This document shows, one piece after another, positions 40,263 through 49,028 of a stretch of DNA of 64,000 nt. Positions within the stretch are counted from its first letter, which is position 1; each line of letters begins with the position of its first letter. The stretch is from Clostridium sp. Marseille-Q2269. Its GTDB lineage: Bacteria; Bacillota; Clostridia; Clostridiales; Clostridiaceae. The notes below the pieces were generated by a model. That model was not told where the DNA came from, made no database searches, and saw only the letters and a program-made list of their open reading frames with translations. The translations under genes were made by a program, and so were the position numbers. The stretch lies in assembly GCF_943736985.1 (NCBI RefSeq), contig NZ_CALSFS010000014.1, forward strand, positions 30,753 through 94,752. The letters are read 5' to 3'.

Positions 40263-40294
40263 AATGAATTCTACAAAGAATGAATTCTACAAAC
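40263..40294. repeat. Tandem 16-bp repeat upstream of the BMP lipoprotein
   Basis: AATGAATTCTACAAAG (40263-40278) is followed at once by AATGAATTCTACAAAC (40279-40294); 15 of 16 bases are identical. Each holds a GAATTC palindrome. It lies 45-76 bases before the ATG, in the likely leader or promoter. Could be an operator pair for a nucleoside-responsive regulator. The rest of 40219-40519 has no gene. Confidence 0.55.
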
Positions 40295-40475
40295 ACTTTA
40301 TTTTCCCTTCTTTTTTAATGCAATATATAAAATTTTATTAATGTTTTGTTAATTTAATCTATTTATTTTACATTTATTAATTATAGTTAGCATATATAAT
40401 AAATTTTACATTTTGTAACAATAGCTAGTTATACTTATGAATTACTTTAGAAAACGTATACATACTATCTATATT

Positions 40476-40510
40476 ATAAGCTATATTCTTATAACCAGAA
40501 TATAGCTTAT
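40476..40510 (-). terminator. Stem-loop after the DegV gene
   Basis: Perfect 14-bp arms ATAAGCTATATTCT / AGAATATAGCTTAT with a seven-base loop, ten bases after the degV stop codon. It lacks a strong T run on the minus strand, so it may work weakly or protect the 3' end. Confidence 0.6.
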
Positions 40511-40519
40511 ACACTTTTA

Positions 40520-41359
40520 TTAATAATCTTCTATAAAGAATATACCACAAGCTCCAGGTCCAGCATAAATTCCTACTACACATCCCACCATACATTCTAT
40601 AAAGTCAGTTTTCTCTTCATTAAGATTATCTCTTAACGTTCCTAATATATCTTTATTTTGTACATGTAGTAAAATACAAGGTTCTCCTTGCTTTAAACCT
40701 AGCTTGTGTATGTATTGAAATACAGCTCTTATAGCTTTCTTACTACCTCTAACCTTATCTTTAACTACCATTTCACCATTTTCTACAGCTAATATTGGTT
40801 TTATCCCTAATACATTTCCTATAAAACCTGCAGTTTTTGAAAGCCTTCCCCCTTTTACTAAATAATCTAAAGTTTCGAAGGCTAGTACACTTTTAATGTG
40901 TGGTATAGTTTCTTTTACACCCTTTACTATTTCATCCATAGAGAGACCTTCATCTCTTAATTTACAAGCCTTAATGACTAAAAGTCCCAATCCCGATGTT
41001 ACATTATTACTATCTATAACCGTAATTTTATCACTATTTAGCATATCTTTTGCTAACCATGCTGATTGATAAGTACCACTCATTTTAGATGATATATGTA
41101 TAGAGAGTATATTATATCCTTGATCTATATATTCCTTATAATGTTCATAAAATCTTTGAGGATTTATCTGAGAAGTTTGGGGAAATATATTTTCCTTTTC
41201 TATTTTAGTAAACAGCTGCTGTAAATTTATATCTACACCATCTTTATAAATCTTGTCTCCAAAACTCACAAACAAAGGTATTACTTCTATATCATATTTT
41301 TCTATTATTTCAATAGGTAAATCAGCTGTACTATCTGTTATAATTTTTATCTTCTCCAT
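40520..41359 (-). CDS. DegV family protein (fatty-acid binding)
   Basis: 279-residue protein of the DegV/FakB type: starts with KIITDSTADLPIEIIEKYDIEVIPL, with the Thr/Ser that hold the carboxylate; FPQTSQINPQRF; HISSKMSGTYQSAW; and the C-terminal DYLVKGGRLSKTAGFIG. Family members bind fatty acids and present them to FakA kinase. ATG after GGAGG. No fakA here. Confidence 0.92.
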   Translation of the reverse strand: MEKIKIITDSTADLPIEIIEKYDIEVIPLFVSFGDKIYKDGVDINLQQLFTKIEKENIFPQTSQINPQRFYEHYKEYIDQGYNILSIHISSKMSGTYQSAWLAKDMLNSDKITVIDSNNVTSGLGLLVIKACKLRDEGLSMDEIVKGVKETIPHIKSVLAFETLDYLVKGGRLSKTAGFIGNVLGIKPILAVENGEMVVKDKVRGSKKAIRAVFQYIHKLGLKQGEPCILLHVQNKDILGTLRDNLNEEKTDFIECMVGCVVGIYAGPGACGIFFIEDY

Positions 41360-41371
41360 GCTAAAATCCTC

Positions 41372-41839
41372 CTATTTCATATCTGGGAACCCAACTTGTC
41401 TTAAAACTTCATATGTAACTATAGCTACAGTATTAGACAGATTTAAGGACCTAGTAGTTGTATTAATCATAGGAACTCTTATACATTTACTAGGATCACT
41501 ATCTCTTATTTCATCAGGCAATCCTGAAGATTCTCTTCCAAAAACAATAAAGTCTCCGTGTTTATATTTAACATCTGTATAAAAATTATTACCATGAGTA
41601 GTTGAAAAATAGAAATTTGAATCTTTATATTTTTCTCTTAGCTCATGGTAAGATTCATATATAGATAAATCCAAATATGGCCAATAGTCCAATCCTGCTC
41701 TTCTTAAATGCTTCTCATCTAAACTAAATCCTAGAGGCTTTATTAAATGCAATTTAGAATTTGTAAGCACACAAGTTCTTGCTATATTACCAGTATTTTG
41801 TGGTATCTCTGGTTGAAATAATACTATATTTAAACTCAA
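41372..41839 (-). CDS. trmL: tRNA (cytidine(34)-2'-O)-methyltransferase TrmL
   Basis: 155-residue SPOUT-fold enzyme that methylates the wobble base of tRNA-Leu. I prefer TTG at 41839 (MSLNIVLFQPEIPQNTGNIAR as in the family, after an extra residue) because GGGAGG lies seven bases before it; the ATG at 41854 overlaps that site. Knot motifs: FIVFGRESSGLP, IRVPM, and SLNLSNTVAIVTYE. Confidence 0.93.
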   Translation of the reverse strand: MSLNIVLFQPEIPQNTGNIARTCVLTNSKLHLIKPLGFSLDEKHLRRAGLDYWPYLDLSIYESYHELREKYKDSNFYFSTTHGNNFYTDVKYKHGDFIVFGRESSGLPDEIRDSDPSKCIRVPMINTTTRSLNLSNTVAIVTYEVLRQVGFPDMK

Positions 41840-41941
41840 AATATTTCCTCCCATTTTTATAATATATATTTAAACTAATAAGTATAAAACAGATATCATA
41901 ATAACTATATTACTCCATTATAAAGTTTTAGTAAAGAATAA

Positions 41942-41964
41942 AGAATTAACAATATGTTAATTCT
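41942..41964 (-). terminator. Terminator after splB
   Basis: Perfect 9-bp arms AGAATTAAC / GTTAATTCT with a five-base loop; followed on the minus strand by TTATTCTTT. Adjacent to the splB stop codon. Confidence 0.65.
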
Positions 41965-42972
41965 CTATATAATGTAATTTATACTATCTTTGGAAAATAG
42001 CCCTGTTATATTCTCTTTAAAAAAGCTTTTAATGCTATCTAGATCTTCATCCTTATATATATATTTACCATATCCAAATTGCCCATATTTAAACTTTCTA
42101 TTTTCTTCTTCCATAGGTAGATTTGTATTTGAAAATACACTTAATATATTCTCTTTAGCTCTTTTTGTAAATCTGTGAGATATTACTTCAAATTCTACTG
42201 GAACACCTTTAAACATAATACTTATATTTTTCAATAACTCTAAATAATCCTTTTGCCATCCTTCATAAATAAATACTGGTGCTATAATAAATCCCAAACT
42301 ATATCCAGCTCTAGCTATTTTATGAGCAGCCTGAAGCCTATCTAAAACTATTGGAGTTCTATGTTCAAATTTTTTTATTACATTATCTGTATTAATGCTA
42401 AACCTAATAGTAGTATTTTTATTATGATTTAAATCAATTAAACTATCTACATCTGTAAATTTAGTTACAAATCTAAATTTCATATTATCCTTTTTACCAA
42501 AAAACTCGATAGCATCCCTTAAAGAATGGCTATAAGGTTCTACAGGAATAGGGTCCGATGTAGCCGCTCCTTCAAAAATTGTAAACTGAGGTAATCTTTC
42601 TTTAGAATATTTCTCAGCTTTACTCAATATTTCTTCTATGTTTACATACAATTTAGTATAAGGTCGTTTACCCATTTGAGTATTTAAATAACAATATTCG
42701 CACATACCCATGCATCCGCTTACTAAAGGTAGTTGGTAATGAGCTGATGGTTTGCAACTTTGAAAATTTAATGATTTTCTTACACCTACCACTAATATGT
42801 TCTTACCATGAACATACATTTCATTTGGAGTTTTTTCTCCTCCACTCATTACTCTTCCTGTCTTTGAATATTTTATTTCTATATTTTTATCTTTTAATTC
42901 TTTTAACATTTCTTTTCCTTTATCATATTCCAAAGCTTTTTCTTCAAATATCACTGTTTGGGGAACAAACAT
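41965..42972 (-). CDS. splB: Spore photoproduct lyase
   Basis: 336-residue radical SAM enzyme that reverses the spore photoproduct in DNA during germination. The iron-sulfur motif is CMGMCEYCYL near residue 90; the C-terminal half carries ISHRFTKRAKENI. ATG at 42972 (MFVPQTVIFEE) follows AGAGGTG; the frame upstream has no ribosome site. Marks the organism as a spore former. Confidence 0.96.
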   Translation of the reverse strand: MFVPQTVIFEEKALEYDKGKEMLKELKDKNIEIKYSKTGRVMSGGEKTPNEMYVHGKNILVVGVRKSLNFQSCKPSAHYQLPLVSGCMGMCEYCYLNTQMGKRPYTKLYVNIEEILSKAEKYSKERLPQFTIFEGAATSDPIPVEPYSHSLRDAIEFFGKKDNMKFRFVTKFTDVDSLIDLNHNKNTTIRFSINTDNVIKKFEHRTPIVLDRLQAAHKIARAGYSLGFIIAPVFIYEGWQKDYLELLKNISIMFKGVPVEFEVISHRFTKRAKENILSVFSNTNLPMEEENRKFKYGQFGYGKYIYKDEDLDSIKSFFKENITGLFSKDSINYII

Positions 42973-43014
42973 ACTATCACCTCTTAATGGTAGTATGTTC
43001 ATTTATAATATAAT

Positions 43015-44358
43015 TTATTTTCTGGTGCCCCTTTTTATAACCTTATGAACAGGTTTATAAAAATCAGTATATAATACTTCTTTTTTTTCAACGCTACCAT
43101 TTTCTACAGTGCTTCTATAAACTTTAACTTTGTATCCTGTACGTGGCTCTTGTACTATTTGAGTTTTACCTAATGGCATATTTCCATCATCAATATAATT
43201 TTCTTTAGGTTTCACAGTTTCATATATTTCAGAGCTTATATTGTAGGTTTTGTTTTTTAACTCCTTATTAGAATATATATTAAAAATTACATTTGATCCA
43301 TCTGTTATGCCTTCTATATATATTGGATAGGTTAGTGTATTTTTAAACTTATAATCTAAATTTCCGTAATCTATGGTAGCGTCCATTCCTATAGGAACAT
43401 AAGATGCTGGAAATGTATGTGCCGTTCTTTCTGTAGAATTTATATTTGCCCTTAGCATAGCATTATATAATGTGCTAGATACCTGGCAAATACCTCCCCC
43501 TAGTCCCGCTTCAACTTTATTTCCAACAATAACTGGTGCTCCTTGGTAACCCCTACTTGCTGTCCTTGGACCTACAATATCATTAAAACTAAAAATTTTC
43601 CCTGGCATTATTACAGTTCCGTTAATAGACTTTGTTGATATTACTATATTATTGGCTCTTTGTGATGAAGAGATAGATCCATAATTAGTTGTATATGATG
43701 ATATAGTGGAATTTATAGTTTCTAAATGTTTTTTTGTTATTTCAGCTTCCAAAATGCTAAGTGGAGCTTGTTCATTTATATCCTCTAAGCTTTTACCGCC
43801 CATCTTAGAATATAGTATTTTCTTCAACTTATCTTTTTCTAGTTTCAGTCCATCTTGTTCATCAATTATAGATATGGAACCTTTATCTATAATTATTTCA
43901 GCATTTTTAGATTCCTCATTTATATCTTTTTCTATAGAATCTATAAATTCATTTAAAACTTTTTTATCATAATAAAATTTTAACAAATAATTTCTAACAT
44001 TTTTAAATTTAATTATTCTATATTTACTCAATATATTTAAGTTTTTTCCATAACTATAGGCATTATTTATAGTATCTTCTACATTATATCTAGGATTCAG
44101 CTTAGCATATGATAAATTATAACTTTTATCATCCCAAATTATATTTATATTCTTCTTAAGTATGTGTTTTGAATATTTATCTTCTATTATGCTTTTAGCT
44201 TCATTTTTAGTTTTTCCCGTTAAATCTATGCCTTGTACGAATACTCCTGGATAAATTAATCCATTAAATTTAGTCACTTCTATATAAACATGATAAAATA
44301 TTCCACATAGCATTAACGTTAATAATAAAATAAAAATTAATATTTTTTTATTCTTCAC
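43015..44358 (-). CDS. VanW family protein, paralogue 1
   Basis: 447-residue membrane-anchored, exported protein. GTG at 44358 follows GAGGTGG by six bases; an ATG at 44373 would place that site inside the gene. One N-terminal span (KKILIFILLLTLMLCGIFY), then two repeats of a peptidoglycan-binding-like domain, then the VanW domain with GLGGGICQVSSTLYNAML and PASYVPIGMDATIDYG, and a G5-like C-terminal region with YRSTVENGSVEKKEVLY. Role unknown; linked to cell wall and, in some species, vancomycin resistance. Confidence 0.9.
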   Translation of the reverse strand: MKNKKILIFILLLTLMLCGIFYHVYIEVTKFNGLIYPGVFVQGIDLTGKTKNEAKSIIEDKYSKHILKKNINIIWDDKSYNLSYAKLNPRYNVEDTINNAYSYGKNLNILSKYRIIKFKNVRNYLLKFYYDKKVLNEFIDSIEKDINEESKNAEIIIDKGSISIIDEQDGLKLEKDKLKKILYSKMGGKSLEDINEQAPLSILEAEITKKHLETINSTISSYTTNYGSISSSQRANNIVISTKSINGTVIMPGKIFSFNDIVGPRTASRGYQGAPVIVGNKVEAGLGGGICQVSSTLYNAMLRANINSTERTAHTFPASYVPIGMDATIDYGNLDYKFKNTLTYPIYIEGITDGSNVIFNIYSNKELKNKTYNISSEIYETVKPKENYIDDGNMPLGKTQIVQEPRTGYKVKVYRSTVENGSVEKKEVLYTDFYKPVHKVIKRGTRK

Positions 44359-44524
44359 CAAAAACCACCTCATTAATTAATATTAAAATTCTGTTATAAA
44401 ATACATAATTTCAAATAAAAACTCCTTATATTTTATTATTTCTAATATTAATTATTGATTAATATGCATAAAAAGAAGATATCTTAAAATATAATTTTTA
44501 TATTTTATTAATTTATCATTGTTA

Positions 44525-45661
44525 TTATTTTGAATAAAGATTAAAAATAACATTGCCATTACTTGTATATGATTCTATATAAACAGGGCTTTCTAAAGTA
44601 TTTTTAAACTTATAATCTATATTTCCATAATCTACAGTAGCATCCATACCTTGTGGTACATAATGTACTGCTTTAGTGTGATGAGATCTCTCTACAGATT
44701 CTAAATTACAATTTGCTACAGCATTAAATAAAGTTGAAGAAACTTGGCATACACCTCCACCTAGTCCATTTTCTATCTTTTCACCTACTATAATTGGTGC
44801 TGCTTGATATCCTTTTTCCGCGGTTCTTCTACCTACAACTTTATTAAAACTAAATACATCTCCTGGTAATAATATTTTCCCATTTATAGAACTTGCAGAC
44901 ATCTCGATATTATTTGCTCTTTGGCATGAAGATATAGATCCATAATGACTTGAATAAGATCCTATCATTCTACCTACTCCTTGTAGCTTGTCTGCTGTAA
45001 TTCTAGGCTGAATGGTTTTCATTACAGCTTTTTCTATTATATTATTAGACACATGTCCGTCTATTTTTGAAGTTAATTCTTTTTTTAATATATCTATATC
45101 TAATTTTTCTCCATTTCTATGAGATATAACATTAAATGCTCCACCATTTGCATCTAATGAGGCATCCACAGGATTTATATTTACATCCTTTTGTATTTTT
45201 TCAACAAATGAGTCTATTACCTTCTTGTCATATTTGAAATCTACAAAATAATTTTTAGATGTTTTATTTTTTATTAAACTATATCTTTTAAATATTATTA
45301 AATTTTTCCCATAAGCTTCTGCCTCTTTTAATACATTTTCTAGATTATTTACAGGTTTTAAATCAGAATATTTTAATGTATAAGTCTTATCTTTTGCCTT
45401 TACATTAATAGTTCTACTTAATAACTTATTCCAGTAATTTTCCTTTACTATATGTTTTGCTTCTTCTTTGCTCTTGCCAGATAAATCTATACCTTCTATA
45501 GAAACCCCTGGATAAATTAAGTTATTATAAGACTTTATGTTATTATATTGATATGTTATGAAAGCTGATAAAATCATCAATAACATCGCAGATAGACTCA
45601 TTAGTATTATCTTCATTTGTTTAGATTTTTTTCTTAATTTACTTCTTCTTGAATTAACCAA
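44525..45661 (-). CDS. VanW family protein, paralogue 2
   Basis: 378-residue relative of its neighbour, sharing SGKSKEEAKHIV, GSISSCQRANNIEMSA, GLGGGVCQVSSTLFNAV and VPQGMDATVDYGNIDYKFKN, but lacking the C-terminal G5-like part. TTG at 45661 follows AGAGGTG by six bases; a longer frame to 45685 has no support. One membrane anchor near residue 20-45. A tandem duplication with later divergence. Confidence 0.88.
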   Translation of the reverse strand: MVNSRRSKLRKKSKQMKIILMSLSAMLLMILSAFITYQYNNIKSYNNLIYPGVSIEGIDLSGKSKEEAKHIVKENYWNKLLSRTINVKAKDKTYTLKYSDLKPVNNLENVLKEAEAYGKNLIIFKRYSLIKNKTSKNYFVDFKYDKKVIDSFVEKIQKDVNINPVDASLDANGGAFNVISHRNGEKLDIDILKKELTSKIDGHVSNNIIEKAVMKTIQPRITADKLQGVGRMIGSYSSHYGSISSCQRANNIEMSASSINGKILLPGDVFSFNKVVGRRTAEKGYQAAPIIVGEKIENGLGGGVCQVSSTLFNAVANCNLESVERSHHTKAVHYVPQGMDATVDYGNIDYKFKNTLESPVYIESYTSNGNVIFNLYSK

Positions 45662-45813
45662 ATAAATCACCTCTCTCAAAGTCATAAATATTATACTACA
45701 AAAGGTATAAATTTCCTATTGATTAATAGTTATTTTCTCTGAATATTTTAAAACTTGAAATTTTAGTATATACTTGAAAGTAATAAAATTATATTTTTAG
45801 GGAGTGTTCGTAT

Positions 45814-46848
45814 ATGGATTATCATAAAAAACTTATATTAAATTATTTAAAAAATGTATTAACTATCCCAAGTCCAACAGGTTTTACTAATCATATAGCA
45901 AACTATCTAAAAAAAGAACTAGATACAATTGGCATAAAGTACACCATAACAAATAAAGGTTCCATAATAGTTACTTTAGAAGGAGAAAATAAAAGCTTTG
46001 AGCGAACTTTATCTGCCCATATGGATACCTTAGGTGCTATGGTTAAATCCATAAATGATATTGGAACATTATCTATAGTTCCAATAGGCGGATTTATGAT
46101 GAATTCTATTGAAGGTGAAAATTGTAGAATTCATACACTAAATGATGAAGTTTATTCAGGCACAATACAAACTACAAAGCCTTCAGTTCATGTTCATGGA
46201 AAAGAATCTTATGATTTAAAACGTTCTCCAGAAAACATGGAAATAATATTGGATGAAAAAATATCTTGTAAAAAAGATGTAGAAAAATTGAATATAAATA
46301 TAGGAGATTTTGTTTCCTTTGATACAAGAAATATCTTTACTGAAAATGGCTTTATAAAAAGTAGACATTTAGATGATAAAGCATCTTTAGCTATTCTTCT
46401 TTATGCCATAAAATATATTCATGTAAATAACTTACCATTATCTTGTACTACTAATTTCTTATTTAGTAACTATGAAGAAGTAGGTCATGGAGCTAGTTAT
46501 ATACCAAAAAATACTAAAGAATTCATTGCTGTGGATATGGGAGCCCCTGGTGAAAATCAAAATTCTTCTGAGTTTAGTGTATGCATATGTGCAAAAGATT
46601 CTACTGGTCCATATGATCTAGACTTTAGAAAAAAATTAATTAATGTATGCAAAACTAGCAATATACCTTATAAAATAGATATATATCCTTCTTACGGTTC
46701 TGATGCAAGCGCTGCTCTAAAAGCAGGTTTTGACATAAAAACTGCATTAATAGGTCCTGGAGTATACGCATCTCATGCCTATGAAAGAACTCACATGGAT
46801 TCAATATTAGCCACTCTAGACCTAATAATAAAATACTCTGTATCTTAA
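45814..46848 (+). CDS. M42 family metallopeptidase (glutamyl aminopeptidase-like)
   Basis: 344-residue cytosolic aminopeptidase. Metal ligands seen: SAHMDTLGAMV (His, Asp) near 68, RHLDDKAS (bridging Asp), NYEEVGHGAS (catalytic Glu), DMGAPG, and the C-terminal HAYERTH. ATG follows GGGAGTG. Only gene on the plus strand here together with cinA. Substrate is probably N-terminal acidic residues of peptides. Confidence 0.94.
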   Translation: MDYHKKLILNYLKNVLTIPSPTGFTNHIANYLKKELDTIGIKYTITNKGSIIVTLEGENKSFERTLSAHMDTLGAMVKSINDIGTLSIVPIGGFMMNSIEGENCRIHTLNDEVYSGTIQTTKPSVHVHGKESYDLKRSPENMEIILDEKISCKKDVEKLNINIGDFVSFDTRNIFTENGFIKSRHLDDKASLAILLYAIKYIHVNNLPLSCTTNFLFSNYEEVGHGASYIPKNTKEFIAVDMGAPGENQNSSEFSVCICAKDSTGPYDLDFRKKLINVCKTSNIPYKIDIYPSYGSDASAALKAGFDIKTALIGPGVYASHAYERTHMDSILATLDLIIKYSVS

Positions 46849-46977
46849 TATTTAATTTTCCTTTTAAATTATGAGTTTTTAATCGTTATAAAAATGCTCT
46901 AATCTAATGTATTTTATTAATATAGAAAATATGTACTAAAAGAATTAACTAATATATTTAAGGAAGGTGCTAAAGTT

Positions 46978-48207
46978 ATGAAAGCAGAAATACTTTGTGT
47001 AGGAACTGAATTGCTATTAGGTGATATTGTTAATACCAATGCCCAATACATATCTAAAGAACTAGCCAATATGGGAATAGAAGTTTATCATCATTCTGTA
47101 ATTGGTGATAATGAAACTAGATTATTAAAAGAGCTTGAAAGAGCCTTCCATTATTGTGATTTAGTTATAACTACTGGAGGGTTAGGACCTACTAAAGATG
47201 ATTTAACTAAAGAAACTGTAGCTAAATTTTTTAAAGAAGATTTAATACTCCATGAAGAATCTTTAAAACAAATAGAAAAAAGACTATCCTGTTTTAATAA
47301 ATCAATAACAGAAAGTAATAAAAAGCAGGCATATTTTCCTAGACATTGTGAAATATTAGAAAACCCTAATGGAACTGCCCCAGGATTTATAATAGAAAAA
47401 AATAATAAAACAGCTATAATACTACCTGGACCTCCTTATGAAATGCAACCTATGTTTGAAAATAAAGTAGTGCCTTATTTAGGTAAACTAACAAACTCAA
47501 TTATAAAATCTAAAGTTTTAAGAATAACAGGCTTAGGTGAAAGCGATGTAGCAGATCTAATAAACCATATTATAGAAAATCAAACCAATCCAACCGTAGC
47601 TCCCTATGCCAAACGGGGAGAAACTACGTTAAGAATCACAGCTAAGGCTGATAATAAAGAAGAAGCTTTAAAATTAATAGCTCCTGTAGAGGAAAAAATA
47701 AGAAATATACTAGGTAATAACATATATGGCTCTGGCCAAACTCTACTAGAAGAAGTAGTGGCAAATATCCTTGTAAAAAGGAATTTAACTATAGCTACTG
47801 CAGAATCTTGTACTGGTGGTTTATTAGCAGGAAAACTTATAAACTTTCCTGGCATATCCTCTGTATTTTTAGAAGGGGCTATAACTTATAGCAATGAATC
47901 TAAAATAAATAGATTAAATGTAAAAAAAGAAACTTTAGAAAAATATACAGCTGTAAGTAAAGAAGTTGCCCTAGAAATGGCTGAAGGGATAGCAAAATCT
48001 GCAGGTACGAATATAGGAATCTCTACTACTGGAGTAGCAGGTCCTGGTGGTGGAACTTATGATAAACCTATAGGATTAGTTTACATAGGCCTTTATATAA
48101 ACGGAGAAACCTTTGTTAAAAAATTAAATTATTCTGGTAATAGGCAGTTTATAAGAGAGCTAACTGTAACTAGAGCATTGGATTTCTTAAGAAGAAACTT
48201 AATATAA
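46978..48207 (+). CDS. cinA: Competence/damage-inducible protein CinA
   Basis: 409-residue two-domain protein. N-terminal molybdopterin-binding-like domain with CVGTELLLGDIVNTNAQYI and TTGGLGPTKDDLTKE; C-terminal nicotinamide-nucleotide amidase domain with TAESCTGGLLAGKL and STTGVAGPGGGT. Recycles NMN. The stop codon lies inside the left end of a repeat element; the protein end (FLRRNLI) still looks complete. Confidence 0.95.
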   Translation: MKAEILCVGTELLLGDIVNTNAQYISKELANMGIEVYHHSVIGDNETRLLKELERAFHYCDLVITTGGLGPTKDDLTKETVAKFFKEDLILHEESLKQIEKRLSCFNKSITESNKKQAYFPRHCEILENPNGTAPGFIIEKNNKTAIILPGPPYEMQPMFENKVVPYLGKLTNSIIKSKVLRITGLGESDVADLINHIIENQTNPTVAPYAKRGETTLRITAKADNKEEALKLIAPVEEKIRNILGNNIYGSGQTLLEEVVANILVKRNLTIATAESCTGGLLAGKLINFPGISSVFLEGAITYSNESKINRLNVKKETLEKYTAVSKEVALEMAEGIAKSAGTNIGISTTGVAGPGGGTYDKPIGLVYIGLYINGETFVKKLNYSGNRQFIRELTVTRALDFLRRNLI

Positions 48208-48492
48208 GAAATTTGCGACGTAACAGACTTTAAATCATTAAAATTAAAACAAGAAATACTTTTAGTCAATAGATGGCTATAAAAATAAAGAATACTAATA
48301 TTTTTATCCTAAGATTTAAGCTAACGACCTAATGCCACTTCCTGTGGCAACTAGTCCTAAGTAAACATCCTGTTTACTTTACCCTTAAATCTTAGTTTAC
48401 AATAAAGTATTCTAATTATTTTTCTAGATATCTATTTTCCTTAAAACTATTCCTTGTTTTAATCCCTTTAAAGGCTGTTATATAATTTTTCA
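48203..48492. mobile_element. Fold-back repeat element, copy 1 (MITE-like)
   Basis: About 285 bases, nearly the same as 63733-64000 in the same orientation. The whole element is a long imperfect palindrome: arms near 48243-48265 and 48442-48463, inner arms AAGATTTAAG / CTTAAATCTT, and small central hairpins GCCACTTCCTGTGGC and AAGTAAACATCCTGTTTACTT. No open frame, so a non-autonomous element or structured RNA. It begins at the cinA stop codon. No target duplication could be defined. Confidence 0.75.
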
Positions 48493-48797
48493 GTTTCATA
48501 TAAATATTTTAAATTTAAATATAAAACAATTGGTGTTATCCAGGAAATTAATCATACGAATTTTCATTGCTAGCGTATAAATATTTAGTATAAAAATTAA
48601 CATATGTAAATTTTATGAATGATATACTTACTCCGCATGCTACGCATGAATTTTCTAACGAAAATTTTTTAAAAGCCCTTTCTTTTAATGATAAAAATAA
48701 TTGTAGATTTTACGTAACAAAGAGGAGTAAAATCCTCCTTTTGTACTTGCTATTCAACAGAAAATTACGTTTAAATAGTTATACTATCTTTCCTTAG
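48493..48797. other. Intergenic region between two fold-back elements
   Basis: No convincing gene. A 60-codon plus-strand frame at 48615-48797 has no ribosome site and odd composition. A hairpin with arms ACAAAGAGGA / TCCTCCTTTTGT at about 48718-48745 resembles a terminator. Confidence 0.5.
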
Positions 48798-49001
48798 ATT
48801 AAAAAATTGAGATATGTGGTGTAAAAGGCATTTAAACAAAATTAGAGATCCTTGTTTGTTTTTCAAAAATATATGTATATTCCAAATTATTGTTTGAGCG
48901 TTCAGCGAGTTATGATTTGGAATCATATATTTTAAGAAAAAACAAATTAGAATCTCTTATGGTCGTGAGTTGACTTTTTAACCACATATCCCTTTTTTAA
49001 A
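48798..49001. mobile_element. Second fold-back repeat element (unrelated to copy 1)
   Basis: About 200 bases folding on itself. Outer ends GATATGTGGT (48811-48820) and ACCACATATC (48981-48990) with A/T runs outside; inner parts also pair imperfectly (ATTAGAGATCC...ATATATG...TTCCAAAT against its counterpart up to about 48955). No open frame. It shows the layout of a small inverted-repeat element; only one copy is in the window. Confidence 0.65.
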
Positions 49002-49028
49002 TCACGGATAGTATAAAACTCTTTTAAG

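Noticed and set aside
48615-48797. 60-codon plus-strand open frame between the fold-back elements
   Set aside because: No ribosome site, no family resemblance, and it runs across a terminator-like hairpin; most likely chance.
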